Of a stretch of 64,000 bases of DNA, positions 8,237 to 16,640 are shown piece by piece. Made by a program: the position numbers and the translations under genes. Below the pieces are notes generated by a model. The model saw only the letters and a program-made list of their open reading frames with translations, was not told where the DNA came from and ran no database searches. Origin of the DNA: Faecalicatena sp. Marseille-Q4148 (GTDB taxonomy: Bacteria > Bacillota > Clostridia > Lachnospirales > Lachnospiraceae); contig CP073692.1 of NCBI GenBank assembly GCA_018228665.1, positions 2,740,046 through 2,804,045 on the forward strand, in the 5' to 3' direction. Every line of letters starts with the position of its first letter. The first letter of the stretch is position 1.

Positions 8237-9637
8237 ATGAATAGTAAAGAAGATTTATTTCAAAATGCCCCCATTTCAAAATCAGTTTTTCAAATGGCTG
8301 TTCCAACTGTCATTTCTTCATTAGTTTTAGTCATTTACAATATGGCAGATACCTTTTTTATCGGGCAGACTCATGACCCTTTGCAGGTTGCTGCCGTATC
8401 TCTTACGAATGCTGTATTTGTCATGTATATGGCAATCGCCCAATTGCTGGGAATTGGCGGAAGTGCCGTCATATCCATTCTTTTGGGCAAGGGAGAATGT
8501 GAAAAGGCAAAAAATGCGTCTGCGTTCTGCTTTTATGGCTCTTTGATTTTGGGAGTTATTGCTGGTATTGTTATTATTTTGTTTATGGAGCCGCTTCTTA
8601 TGATACTGGGAAGCCGAAGTGAAACCTATCAATATTCAAAAGAGTATTTGTTTTATATTGCAGTTGGTGCGCCTTTCATTCTGCTTGCAAATACCTTTGG
8701 GCATGCAGTAAGAGGTGAGGGTGCCTCTAAAGCATCCATGATTGGTGGAATGATTGGAACGATTGTCAATATTATTTTAGACCCTATTTTCATTTTGGTA
8801 TTTCATATGGGAACAGCGGGAGCTGCAATTGCTACAGTTTTAGGGAATGTATTTGGCTGCGTGTATTACCTTTACTTTTTAACAAGGAGAAGCCAGTCTA
8901 TGTCTTTGAATTTTAGATATTTCAAGAGATGCGGTCAAATTGCTGTGCGTGTATTATCAGTTGGTGTTCCAGCAGGAATCAGTTCTGCACTAATGAGTAT
9001 TGCAACAATACTGTTAAATAATGCACTTGTCCCATATGGAGATACCGCCGTGGCTGCTATGGGGATTGTAACAAAGGTTTATCTTTTTATTGTTTTCGTC
9101 CATATGGGAATATCAAATGGTATTCAGCCTTTGCTTGGCTACTGCTACGGAGCAGGAAATCGCAAACGATTTATGGGAATTTTGAAATTCAGCGGCATTT
9201 TAACCGTTATATGTGGGAGCATACTGACAATTGCATATATTGTATTCAGTAAACAAATTATGGGCATCTTTATAGATGATTCTGAAGTTGTTCAATACGG
9301 TGTTCCCATGTTAATTGCGACTTCTTTGCCGGGGCCTGTTTTGGGGCTTATGTTCCTGTCTATCAACAGTATGCAGGCACTTGACCGTCCACTTCCGGCA
9401 ACGATACTTTCTCTGTGCAGGCAAGGCTTATTCTTTATTCCTCTTCTGTTTATTCTGAATCAGGTATTTGGTCTTAATGGAATCAGTTATACACAGGCAG
9501 TATCAGATTATCTTGCTATATTGATTGCACTATTTATGCTGTTCACATCAGTGAAAAAAGCATTTGTCGCAGAAAAACGCAGTGCAGAGTCAAATCATGA
9601 TACAAATTTATCGCATAAATGTGAGGTCGCGGGGTGA
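8237..9637 (+). CDS. MATE family efflux transporter (MarR-linked)
   Basis: The 466-residue protein has about twelve membrane segments. The N-terminal motif ([19 protein letters not shown]), the DTFFIGQ signature and the G-x3-A-IATVLGN segment are of the MepA/NorM-like MATE branch. It differs clearly from the MATE gene at 1746. Control by the adjacent MarR protein is likely because of the shared operator. An AGGAGGAATTAACATCT site precedes the start. Drug or metabolite export is probable; the substrate is unknown. Confidence 0.9.
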   Translation: MNSKEDLFQNAPISKSVFQMAVPTVISSLVLVIYNMADTFFIGQTHDPLQVAAVSLTNAVFVMYMAIAQLLGIGGSAVISILLGKGECEKAKNASAFCFYGSLILGVIAGIVIILFMEPLLMILGSRSETYQYSKEYLFYIAVGAPFILLANTFGHAVRGEGASKASMIGGMIGTIVNIILDPIFILVFHMGTAGAAIATVLGNVFGCVYYLYFLTRRSQSMSLNFRYFKRCGQIAVRVLSVGVPAGISSALMSIATILLNNALVPYGDTAVAAMGIVTKVYLFIVFVHMGISNGIQPLLGYCYGAGNRKRFMGILKFSGILTVICGSILTIAYIVFSKQIMGIFIDDSEVVQYGVPMLIATSLPGPVLGLMFLSINSMQALDRPLPATILSLCRQGLFFIPLLFILNQVFGLNGISYTQAVSDYLAILIALFMLFTSVKKAFVAEKRSAESNHDTNLSHKCEVAG

Positions 9638-9739
9638 TATGCCATAATTCATGGTGACGAGTTCAGTTGCCTTGAATAACAGATGAACAGGGACACAATC
9701 AACTGGATTCGTATCAACCGGATACAGGAGATCGCTATA

Positions 9740-10186
9740 ATGAATTTGAAAAAACGTATTCACGATGACAGTAATGGTCTGGACTATGTTTTGATCGGTG
9801 ACTACTACATACCAGACTTACAGCTACCAGAGGAAAAATGCCCTATCGGACGGTGGGGACGGATGCACAAGGAATATCTGCAAGAGCATTGTCCCGGCCA
9901 GTACAATGAATTGCTTCTGTTTGGAAAACTGTGGACATATCTTGCTGATTTAGACAAACAGACACAGTCACGGCTTGATACTATTGTCAGTCAGATGCAG
10001 GAAACTGAAAACATTACCGAGGACTTGAAGTGCAGGAATCGGCTCTGTTGGGTACAGTCTATGAACAGCGTACGCCACCGGGCAGAGGAAATCATTCTCT
10101 CGAAGCTTGTGTACGGAAAGGAGCTGTTCCTTACTATCAGTATATTATGCCTTATGGACTTAGCAAGTTTTGTCGTTTTGCTGTGA
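9740..10186 (+). CDS. TnpV-type transposon protein with foreign C-terminal tail
   Basis: The 148-residue reading from ATG 9740 (CAGGAG site 9 bases upstream) matches the TnpV family found in Tn4451-like elements of Clostridia: [63 protein letters not shown]. The family normally ends soon after this last motif. Here the frame runs on for about 20 residues into DNA copied from the alcohol dehydrogenase, read in another frame, so the tail is accidental. No matching transposase module surrounds it, so it is probably a relic. An ATG at 9683 is a less likely start. Confidence 0.7.
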   Translation: MNLKKRIHDDSNGLDYVLIGDYYIPDLQLPEEKCPIGRWGRMHKEYLQEHCPGQYNELLLFGKLWTYLADLDKQTQSRLDTIVSQMQETENITEDLKCRNRLCWVQSMNSVRHRAEEIILSKLVYGKELFLTISILCLMDLASFVVLL

Positions 10187-10416
10187 ATGTGTGGGAGGTC
10201 GATCCTGCCGGAAAATCTGATGAACAGATTGCCATAGAAGGACTTTCCTGTATGGAAGTTTGGATGAAAGAACTGGGACTTACAATGAATCTCCATGAGT
10301 TGGGAGCAACAGAAGAAATGTTGCAGGGAATCGCAAACGGAACACTTATCATGGAGGGTGGATATAAGGTGCTGAATCATGATGAGGTGTTGAATATACT
10401 GAAAAATAGCTTATAA
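10129..10416 (+). pseudogene. Duplicated 3' end of iron alcohol dehydrogenase
   Basis: These 288 bases encode the last 95 residues of an iron alcohol dehydrogenase ([14 protein letters not shown] to the stop). Only six residues differ from the C-terminus of the complete gene at 6214-7380 (H/Q, I/M, V/A, D/Q, I/L, E/N). The NAD-binding and metal-binding parts are missing, so it cannot be an enzyme. The break lies exactly where the TnpV gene ends. Either a related second gene lost its 5' part to the TnpV element, or the 3' end was copied by rearrangement. Confidence 0.85.
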
Positions 10417-10423
10417 TCATTAA

Positions 10424-10564
10424 AGCAGAAGTGACACAGTAAGAATTACCCATGATAAAATTAAAGAACGTCTTGCGGAATTTAATGAATGGAAAACATA
10501 TAGCATAAAGATGGATTTTGATAAGACTTGGAAAAACAACGGCGGGCAATTTTGTCCGCCGTAA
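10424..10564 (+). pseudogene. Possible gene relic of unknown origin
   Basis: The frame from 10424 encodes about 46 residues ending HDKIKERLAEFNEW... GGQFCPP. It has coding-like composition but no start or ribosome site. Its 3' end overlaps the hairpin at 10539-10562. It looks like the tail of a longer protein brought in with the surrounding rearranged DNA. I do not recognise the family. Confidence 0.3.
10530..10562 (-). terminator. Terminator of the STAND NTPase gene
   Basis: ACGGCGG (10539-10545) pairs with CCGCCGT (10556-10562). Read on the minus strand, the stem is followed by TTGTTTTTCC, a U-rich run, so it should end the minus-strand NTPase transcript. The plus-strand side has a weaker T-run. 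Confidence 0.6.
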
Positions 10565-10580
10565 AATTATGTTTATTTTG

Positions 10581-12884
10581 CTAAAAATCTGATAGTCTTT
10601 TCCCAATAGAAAATCCAACTTGTGGATATAATTCCTGAATTTCCTGATACTTTGCTTCTATCAATTCCGGTTCGTCTGACCAGATATTCTCATAAATCTT
10701 CAGGGCTTTTTTGAAGTGTGTTTTCGCCTGTGAGATATTAGCTGTTATCAGGCATATATTTCCTAGAGATTCCTGTACTTGGGCATAATCCAGGCAGTGG
10801 TCGGAATTGTATTCTTTGATAATTCGTGCTAATTTCTGTAGAGAGGATATGGCACATTCTGATTCTTGTATTTCTGCTAATAGGGTAGCGTAATTACTAA
10901 TCTGCGGAATGCTGTCATTGGTATAAAGAAGTCCGTATTCTTCTAATAGCGAGATGCCCGTTTCCATGTGTTCTCTTGCCGGTTCTATTTGACATTGCAT
11001 CCGATAAAGTCCTCCGAGGTTTGCATGAAGGTTGGATACAAGGTGGGCATTATCTTTTGTGATTTCTTTTATTTGAGAAAGCGCTTCTTTTTCTAATTGG
11101 ATGGCTTTCTGCGTCTTGGCTTCCATAGCTGCCTGATAGTCCAGTAATAGTGCACGGTCAGAAGCAGTCCCATGATTATCTGTTTTTATAAGTTGTTTTA
11201 ATTCTTGAATGATTTCTGCCATGCCTTTTTGATAGTGATATTTCTCCATATATGGAAAGATGTTTTCTAAAAATAATAGGTATTGAGAAATATCATCTTT
11301 TTCGATTAGCTGCATGATGTTTTCTACTGTCTGAAATAATTTCTTATAATAGCTGATTTCTACACCGTGCATTAAACATATTTTTTGAAGAGAAGCCAAT
11401 AAGGTGCGACAGGTTGTAATGGAAGGTCTGTTTTCTGAAACAGCGATTTCCTGAATCAATGGATGCAGAGAAATGCTATGTCGGATATTTTCTTGAACGA
11501 AGCCTGTCTCAATCAGATCATTTACATCATTTAAAGTAGGCAGTTCCAGCCATTTTGCAAATATACGTGCAGAAATGCCGGACGAAGGAAGAAAACACAT
11601 GTTACACATAATATCTTGCTGTTTCTGAGATAAAGAGTATAACGAAAATAGGGTATGGATATGGTTGTAATAAGTGGCTTTACTGCTTTGCCCGTCTTTG
11701 ATTATTTTAATCTTATCTTCGTTATGAAGAGATGCTTTTTCCTCCTGAAGCTTTGTTAGTAATTGATTTGGAGTTAAAATCCCATTTTCCAGAAGTTTGG
11801 CTGCCAGTTCGATAGCAAGAGTATGGTTGTGCACAGTTTCTATGATTTTCTCTACTACTGGTCGGTGTTCCTCTGCATCTGAATAAAAAATTGATGTCAA
11901 CTGGAAAAGAGAGGACATATCTTTTATTTCTTTTAGCTGCAAACTACAGTATTCAGTCAGTCGGCTTCTGGTTGTAAATAAAACCCGACAACGGTATTTT
12001 AATACCACGGACAGACAACTGTCCTGCGTGGATGTAACATTAAAATTATCTATGATGAGCAGTGTATCTGATTTCAGAGAACGTAAGAAACGGTTATGTC
12101 TTTGAAAACGCTCCTGTTCACTAATTTCTGGTGGATCATCAATAAAGTCCATGTCTGTGATATCTTGATGCAGATCACCGGTATATTCCGTGTAGAGAAT
12201 ATTGGTGTACTGTTTTCTGTATTGCTTTGCATAGACTTTAGCGAGTTCGCTTTTTCCAATCCCTGCAATTCCGTAAAGAAATATATGGCGGTTCTCTTCA
12301 AACATAGTGTGTAGTTCTTCCAGTTCTTCTTCTCTTCCGAGAAAATGGCGACATGGTTTTGGGACTTCACTGTCCATAATGTAATCCAGTACAATCGGGG
12401 AAAGAGCACCTCCTGCAATTAGTTTTTGGTTTCTTGTATCACGTTTGACAAATTGACGTTCCATACCAAAAGAAAGCACTTTTGCCAAAAACAACAGTCT
12501 TGAATCGGAAGGCTTATATAGAGAGGCAATTTCCTGTTTTTTTGTATCTGAAATAGTATCGTCCTGCATGAATAACGTATAAATGTCTTGTATAACCATG
12601 TTGCAGTCTGCCATTAAGGGAAGCAAGTTCCGCTGAATGGTTTCTGCCAGCTTTTTCTGATTACTGGGTTTGGCATAATAAGAAGATATTTTTGGACTGA
12701 TTTTTGCCTGTCCGGTTATCCAGCGGCAAATTAGACCATTATCCATAGAAAAATCTTCATTTATTGGATCATTCATAAAATCTTCAAATAATTCGTATAA
12801 AAAATCAGGTTGGTTCATCTGATTGCTTTCGCTGATTTGATTTTTTAAGCATGTGCTGATGGAAGAAAAATCACATCGTTCCAA
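10581..12884 (-). CDS. STAND/NB-ARC-type NTPase with C-terminal TPR-like repeats
   Basis: The 767-residue protein has three visible parts. The N-terminal ~170 residues are helical, with a short segment (GLICRWITGQAKISPKI, about 50-66) like an XRE-type recognition helix. The P-loop NTPase of the STAND class (about 175-460) has Walker A GIAGIGKS (205-212), Walker B LLIIDN (275-280) and VLFTTR (301-306). The C-terminal helical repeats (about 500-750) resemble TPRs. The start is TTG at 12884, with AGGAGGG 7 bases upstream. STAND proteins are sensors that oligomerise when a ligand binds the repeats; some are phage-defence proteins, others transcription activators. No nuclease or TIR domain is visible, so the output is unknown. 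The promoter carries a LexA box, and recombinase genes are divergent neighbours. Confidence 0.8.
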   Translation of the reverse strand: MERCDFSSISTCLKNQISESNQMNQPDFLYELFEDFMNDPINEDFSMDNGLICRWITGQAKISPKISSYYAKPSNQKKLAETIQRNLLPLMADCNMVIQDIYTLFMQDDTISDTKKQEIASLYKPSDSRLLFLAKVLSFGMERQFVKRDTRNQKLIAGGALSPIVLDYIMDSEVPKPCRHFLGREEELEELHTMFEENRHIFLYGIAGIGKSELAKVYAKQYRKQYTNILYTEYTGDLHQDITDMDFIDDPPEISEQERFQRHNRFLRSLKSDTLLIIDNFNVTSTQDSCLSVVLKYRCRVLFTTRSRLTEYCSLQLKEIKDMSSLFQLTSIFYSDAEEHRPVVEKIIETVHNHTLAIELAAKLLENGILTPNQLLTKLQEEKASLHNEDKIKIIKDGQSSKATYYNHIHTLFSLYSLSQKQQDIMCNMCFLPSSGISARIFAKWLELPTLNDVNDLIETGFVQENIRHSISLHPLIQEIAVSENRPSITTCRTLLASLQKICLMHGVEISYYKKLFQTVENIMQLIEKDDISQYLLFLENIFPYMEKYHYQKGMAEIIQELKQLIKTDNHGTASDRALLLDYQAAMEAKTQKAIQLEKEALSQIKEITKDNAHLVSNLHANLGGLYRMQCQIEPAREHMETGISLLEEYGLLYTNDSIPQISNYATLLAEIQESECAISSLQKLARIIKEYNSDHCLDYAQVQESLGNICLITANISQAKTHFKKALKIYENIWSDEPELIEAKYQEIQELYPQVGFSIGKRLSDF

Positions 12885-12937
12885 TAGAAATCCCTCCTGT
12901 GGTTTTCAAGTTTTATATGTTGTGCTAAATTTCCCTT

Positions 12938-12966
12938 ATTATAGCACGAACAAATGTTCTGAACAA
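12938..12966 (-). promoter_or_regulatory. Promoter of the STAND NTPase gene
   Basis: Read on the minus strand, -35 TTGTTC (12966-12961), a 17-base spacer and a perfect -10 TATAAT (12943-12938) lie about 55 bases before the TTG start. The spacer holds a LexA-type box (separate entry). Confidence 0.7.
12947..12960. promoter_or_regulatory. LexA/DinR (SOS) box
   Basis: CGAACAAATGTTCT matches 13 of 14 positions of the Gram-positive LexA consensus CGAACRNRYGTTYC. It fills the spacer between the -35 and -10 boxes of the STAND NTPase promoter, where bound LexA would block RNA polymerase. This predicts induction after DNA damage. Confidence 0.7.
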
Positions 12967-13164
12967 TAGGAAGTGGTGCTATATATGAAGAAAATGAATA
13001 AAAAGGCTCAATCTGCGGTCAATTTTCATTCAATGTGATTTATGCAGAAGAATTTTAGAATGTAATCAGGCTTTCGAAAGCCGAATTCAATTCATACAGA
13101 ACTTTTGTACAATCCTGCCGGCATAGGATGTAGAGAGAACTGTATGCTGAAGGAGGCATATAGC
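12967..13164. other. Divergent intergenic region with palindrome
   Basis: This stretch separates the minus-strand NTPase gene from the plus-strand TnpW-recombinase genes. It contains the perfect 14-bp palindrome GGCTTTCGAAAGCC (13069-13082), a candidate operator or recombinase-related site. I see no further gene. Confidence 0.35.
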
Positions 13165-13332
13165 ATGAATACGTTATTTGATTCTGTAGAAGTTCTGGAT
13201 ACAAAAAAAGAAACTCAAAAAGAGAATGTAAGCTATGAACATGCAGGATATCAGATTCGAGTGCATTTTAATGGAGAAAAGACATTGACTCAGTGTATTC
13301 AGAATCTAACGGAACGAAAAATTGCAGGTTGA
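13165..13332 (+). CDS. TnpW-like small transposon protein
   Basis: The 55-residue protein starts at ATG 13165, set by AGGAGG at 13151-13156. The C-terminal half (YEHAGYQIRVHFNGEKTL, then a short helix) resembles the small TnpW-type proteins (TYxVxVHF motif) encoded before serine recombinases in Clostridial elements. Its position just before two recombinases supports this. The function of the family is not established; a role as an accessory or regulatory factor is inference. Confidence 0.5.
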   Translation: MNTLFDSVEVLDTKKETQKENVSYEHAGYQIRVHFNGEKTLTQCIQNLTERKIAG

Positions 13333-13356
13333 TTTTCTATAGTTCTTGTTGTAAGA

Positions 13357-13376
13357 TAAAGACAATTAAAGACAAT
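13357..13376 (+). repeat. Tandem 10-bp repeat before recombinase gene
   Basis: TAAAGACAAT occurs twice head to tail in the 76-base gap before the first recombinase. A 10-bp period places both copies on the same face of the helix, so it could be a protein-binding site. Confidence 0.5.
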
Positions 13377-13408
13377 GACTATACAAGACCAATGAAAAGA
13401 GGGATAAA

Positions 13409-14998
13409 ATGTATCAGGCAGGAATTTATTGCCGAATTTCCATTGAAGAGCAAAACAAAGAGGGTGAATACAGCAATAGTATTCACTCTCAGATTCAGAT
13501 GGCAAGAGATTATATTGCAGAGCAGAATGATATTGCGGAGAAACAAGTTTATGTAGATGACGGGGCTTCCGGAAGTAATTTTGAAAGAACTGAATTTCGG
13601 CGGATGCTGGCAGATATCGAGCTTGGTGTTATCAATATGGTGATTTTTAAGGATGTATCACGACTTGGAAGAGAACATATTGATACGAACTATTATCTGG
13701 GCAAATATTTTCCAGAGAAACAGATTCGGGTTGTTTCTATTTTGGACAATTATGATTCTGTTATTGGAACTTACGATGAGATGTTAGAAATCAAAACTTT
13801 GCTGAATGATATGTATCTGAGAGATACGTCCAGAAAGATTAAAATGACCATTCAGACCAAAAGAAGTATGGGCGAATATACTCCGAAACAGCCCCCCTTT
13901 GGATATGTGAAAAGTAAAACAATTCATAATCATCTGGAAGTTGATCCTTATGCAGCCGAGGTTGTTCGAAGAATTTACAGAATGTATCAAAATGGATTTG
14001 GCTGTACGGTTATTTGCAGGACTTTGAATGAAGATGAAATCCCTTGTCCCGCAAAATATAAAAAGGAAGTTTTAAAAACCAATTATGTATGGGATTCGGG
14101 AAAAGGTCTGTGGACATCGTCTACTGTAAGTGGAATTTTAAAGAATTCAGTCTATACTGGGGCGGTTGTGATTCGGAAACATGAAAGACCGTCTTATAAG
14201 CTGAAATACAAAAAGGCAATTCCCCTGGAAGAAATGGAGCTGGTGCCGGATGCACATGAGGCAATCATTTCTAAAGAAGAGTTTGACATGGTTCAGCAAA
14301 TAAGAAAGGGGCGCCGAGTTCCCTATTTTGATAAAAACAACGAACCACATAAATATGTGGGACTGCTCTTTTGTGGGAAATGTAAAACAGCCATGCGAAA
14401 ACGTTATCTGGCATCTCATAAGGACTATGACGGATATATGTGTGGTTTTCACCAGAAGCAGGGGCAGAATTACTGTGAGTTGAATCATATTACATTTGAA
14501 AAGCTGGATGAACTGGTTGTATTTGCAATCAACCAGCAATTGAAACAGATGAAGATGGATATGAAGAATCTGGAAACTCAGATCAGACAGAAACAGCCGG
14601 AACTGGATGGTAAAATTGCAAAATTGCAGGCAAAAATAGAAAGAAATCTGGAATACCGGAAACGAGCATATGAACAGTTTATGGATGAAGTACTTTCCAA
14701 AGAGGAATATCTGGAATTAAAACAGATGTATGAAACAGAGAATCAGAAATATCAAAAAGAATTATCAGAACTGAACCATGAGGCGCAAAGTCAACAATCA
14801 GCTGTAAATGAGACAAAGATGTGGTTAGGGCATTTTAATCGCAGGAAAATAACGGTAAAGCAGCTTACCAGAGAAGTGCTTGTGGAGTTAGTTGATAAAA
14901 TTTATGTATATCCAGAGCAGAAAATAGATATATATTTTAAGTTTGCTTCAGTAGAGAGTTCACCAGATAGAATACTTGAGAAAGATGGGGTGATATGA
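13409..14998 (+). CDS. Large serine recombinase 1
   Basis: The 529-residue enzyme has the N-terminal resolvase/invertase catalytic domain with nucleophile Ser11 in YCRISIEEQ and the arginine-rich SRLGREH motif. A recombinase domain follows (about 165-280), then a zinc ribbon (FCGKCKTAMRKR and a later C-x-F-H...C pair, about 325-365) and a C-terminal coiled coil (about 375-480). This is the layout of large serine integrases and of Tn4451 TnpX-type transposases, which join att sites without host factors. It overlaps the next recombinase by 4 bases, so both are made together. Confidence 0.92.
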   Translation: MYQAGIYCRISIEEQNKEGEYSNSIHSQIQMARDYIAEQNDIAEKQVYVDDGASGSNFERTEFRRMLADIELGVINMVIFKDVSRLGREHIDTNYYLGKYFPEKQIRVVSILDNYDSVIGTYDEMLEIKTLLNDMYLRDTSRKIKMTIQTKRSMGEYTPKQPPFGYVKSKTIHNHLEVDPYAAEVVRRIYRMYQNGFGCTVICRTLNEDEIPCPAKYKKEVLKTNYVWDSGKGLWTSSTVSGILKNSVYTGAVVIRKHERPSYKLKYKKAIPLEEMELVPDAHEAIISKEEFDMVQQIRKGRRVPYFDKNNEPHKYVGLLFCGKCKTAMRKRYLASHKDYDGYMCGFHQKQGQNYCELNHITFEKLDELVVFAINQQLKQMKMDMKNLETQIRQKQPELDGKIAKLQAKIERNLEYRKRAYEQFMDEVLSKEEYLELKQMYETENQKYQKELSELNHEAQSQQSAVNETKMWLGHFNRRKITVKQLTREVLVELVDKIYVYPEQKIDIYFKFASVESSPDRILEKDGVI

Positions 14999-16587
14999 TG
15001 TATCAGATGGGTGTATATTGTCGTCTGTCGAAGGATGATGGAGAGAATAAAGTTAGTGAGAGTATTGAAAATCAGATGAAACTGATTCGGGAGTATGTGA
15101 GTAAATCAGAGGATCTGGAAATCGCAGATATTTATATTGATGACGGTTATTCGGGGCTTTATTTTGCGAATAGACCGGAATTTCAGCGGATGATGGAGGA
15201 TATCTACAAAGGGAAAATTCAAGGCGTTATTACGAAAGATATTTCCCGGCTTGGGCGTGAACATATTGAAACCAGTAATTATATCGAGCGTGTTTTTCCA
15301 TCTTTGGGTGTGCGTTATATTGCAATTTTGGATGGCGTGGATTCTGTTCATCACAGTAATGAAGAACTGGCACAGTTTAAGACGCTGTTTAATGATATGT
15401 ATAGTCGTGATATATCTAAGAAAATCAGAGGTGCATTGACCGCCCAGAAGAAACGGGGACAGTTTATGTCTGGGTTTGCCCCATATGGATATGTAAAAGA
15501 TCCGGCAGATAAGCATCATTTTCTTGTAGATGAAGAAGCAGCTAAAGTGGTACGGAGAATCTTTTATATGAGTCTGGAAGGATATTCCAGGGATAGTATT
15601 GCAAAGAAACTGAATCAGGAAGGAATTCTGACACCGTCAGAGTATAAGAGAAAGGTGCAGGGATTGAAATATGCCAATGCATTAGAAAAAGTGGGTGCAA
15701 AGGGCTGGGCATATCCTACGATCAATGTAATTTTGCGAAACAGAGTTTATACAGGGGCTATGGTACAGCATAAATCAGAAAAGATATCCTATAAAGTGGA
15801 AAAGTATCAATATATTCCAGAGGAACAGCAGTATATTGTGGAAGGAATGCACGAAGCAATTATCAGCAAAGATACTTTTGAGCAGGTACAGGAACTTATG
15901 AAGAAAAGAACACGGACACCGGGATTTAATAGCGAAGTGAGAAAGGTAAATCCATACGCAGGAATTATTGTTTGCGGAGATTGCGGATATAATTTCCAGA
16001 GGGTTACCTGTCGGGATGGTTATGAGTGCGGTACCTATCATAAAAAAGGAAACACAGTTTGTTATTCTCATTTCATTAAAAAAGAAGTATTGGATTCTAT
16101 TGTAAAAAATGAAATCCAAAGACAAGCGGAACTGGCACTGAAAGAAAGTGATAAGGATGAAATATTAAAAGCAGCAGATAGAAGGAAGGAGGTGCAGAGG
16201 CGATGTGTAGAAGCAGATCAGCAGATTGAACGGTTGCAAAAAGAACTTGCAGCTATTCAGAAGTATAAAAAGAAAACTTACGAAAATTATGTAGATGGTG
16301 TTCTGGATAAAGAAGAATATCTCTCCTATAAGGCAGAATATGAAAAGCAGGATAAAGAGATCAGGGAGAAGATTCAGTTGGCAGAACAAGAGAAAGACAG
16401 CTTTGGAGAGGCAGAAGAATCTTATGAAAACTGGATAGAGAAATTTATCAAGTATGGAACATTATCCGAAGTGACAAGAGAAATTGTGACAGAGTTGATT
16501 GAAAAAATTGTTGTGAATGGAGATAAGAGCATTGATATCGTATTTAAGTATCAGTCACCTTATCCTGTAGAGAAAAATGCAGTGTAA
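14995..16587 (+). CDS. Large serine recombinase 2
   Basis: The 530-residue paralogue of the preceding gene has nucleophile Ser12 in YCRLSKDDG, SRLGREH, a recombinase domain, a zinc ribbon (VCGDCGYNFQ ... CGTYHKKGNTVC) and a long charged coiled coil (about 385-490). The start ATG overlaps the previous stop (ATGA); a second ATG at 14998 is equally possible. Two different recombinases encoded together suggest a pair acting jointly, as in CcrA/CcrB-like systems (analogy). The gene ends 44 bases before the broken S8 peptidase gene, fitting an integrase placed at the edge of its own element. Confidence 0.92.
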   Translation: MMYQMGVYCRLSKDDGENKVSESIENQMKLIREYVSKSEDLEIADIYIDDGYSGLYFANRPEFQRMMEDIYKGKIQGVITKDISRLGREHIETSNYIERVFPSLGVRYIAILDGVDSVHHSNEELAQFKTLFNDMYSRDISKKIRGALTAQKKRGQFMSGFAPYGYVKDPADKHHFLVDEEAAKVVRRIFYMSLEGYSRDSIAKKLNQEGILTPSEYKRKVQGLKYANALEKVGAKGWAYPTINVILRNRVYTGAMVQHKSEKISYKVEKYQYIPEEQQYIVEGMHEAIISKDTFEQVQELMKKRTRTPGFNSEVRKVNPYAGIIVCGDCGYNFQRVTCRDGYECGTYHKKGNTVCYSHFIKKEVLDSIVKNEIQRQAELALKESDKDEILKAADRRKEVQRRCVEADQQIERLQKELAAIQKYKKKTYENYVDGVLDKEEYLSYKAEYEKQDKEIREKIQLAEQEKDSFGEAEESYENWIEKFIKYGTLSEVTREIVTELIEKIVVNGDKSIDIVFKYQSPYPVEKNAV

Positions 16588-16640
16588 AGACTGCAAATTT
16601 TTTTACAATAATTTTCCCCTAGTTATAATGAACACATGAT
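16588..16640. mobile_element. Right end of integrative element (attachment junction)
   Basis: Peptidase coding sequence begins abruptly in frame at 16632 (THDGTTLAERFID), just after an in-frame TGA at 16629. The sequence to the left does not continue the peptidase and belongs to the recombinase element. The crossover site should therefore lie within a few bases of 16630. The matching left end and the 5' part of the peptidase are not in this window. Confidence 0.55.

Noticed and set aside
10581..12884. Clear-cut Avs-type antiphage defence gene
   Set aside because: The STAND core is evident, but no effector domain of known Avs proteins is visible and no other defence gene is adjacent, so a defence role is left open.
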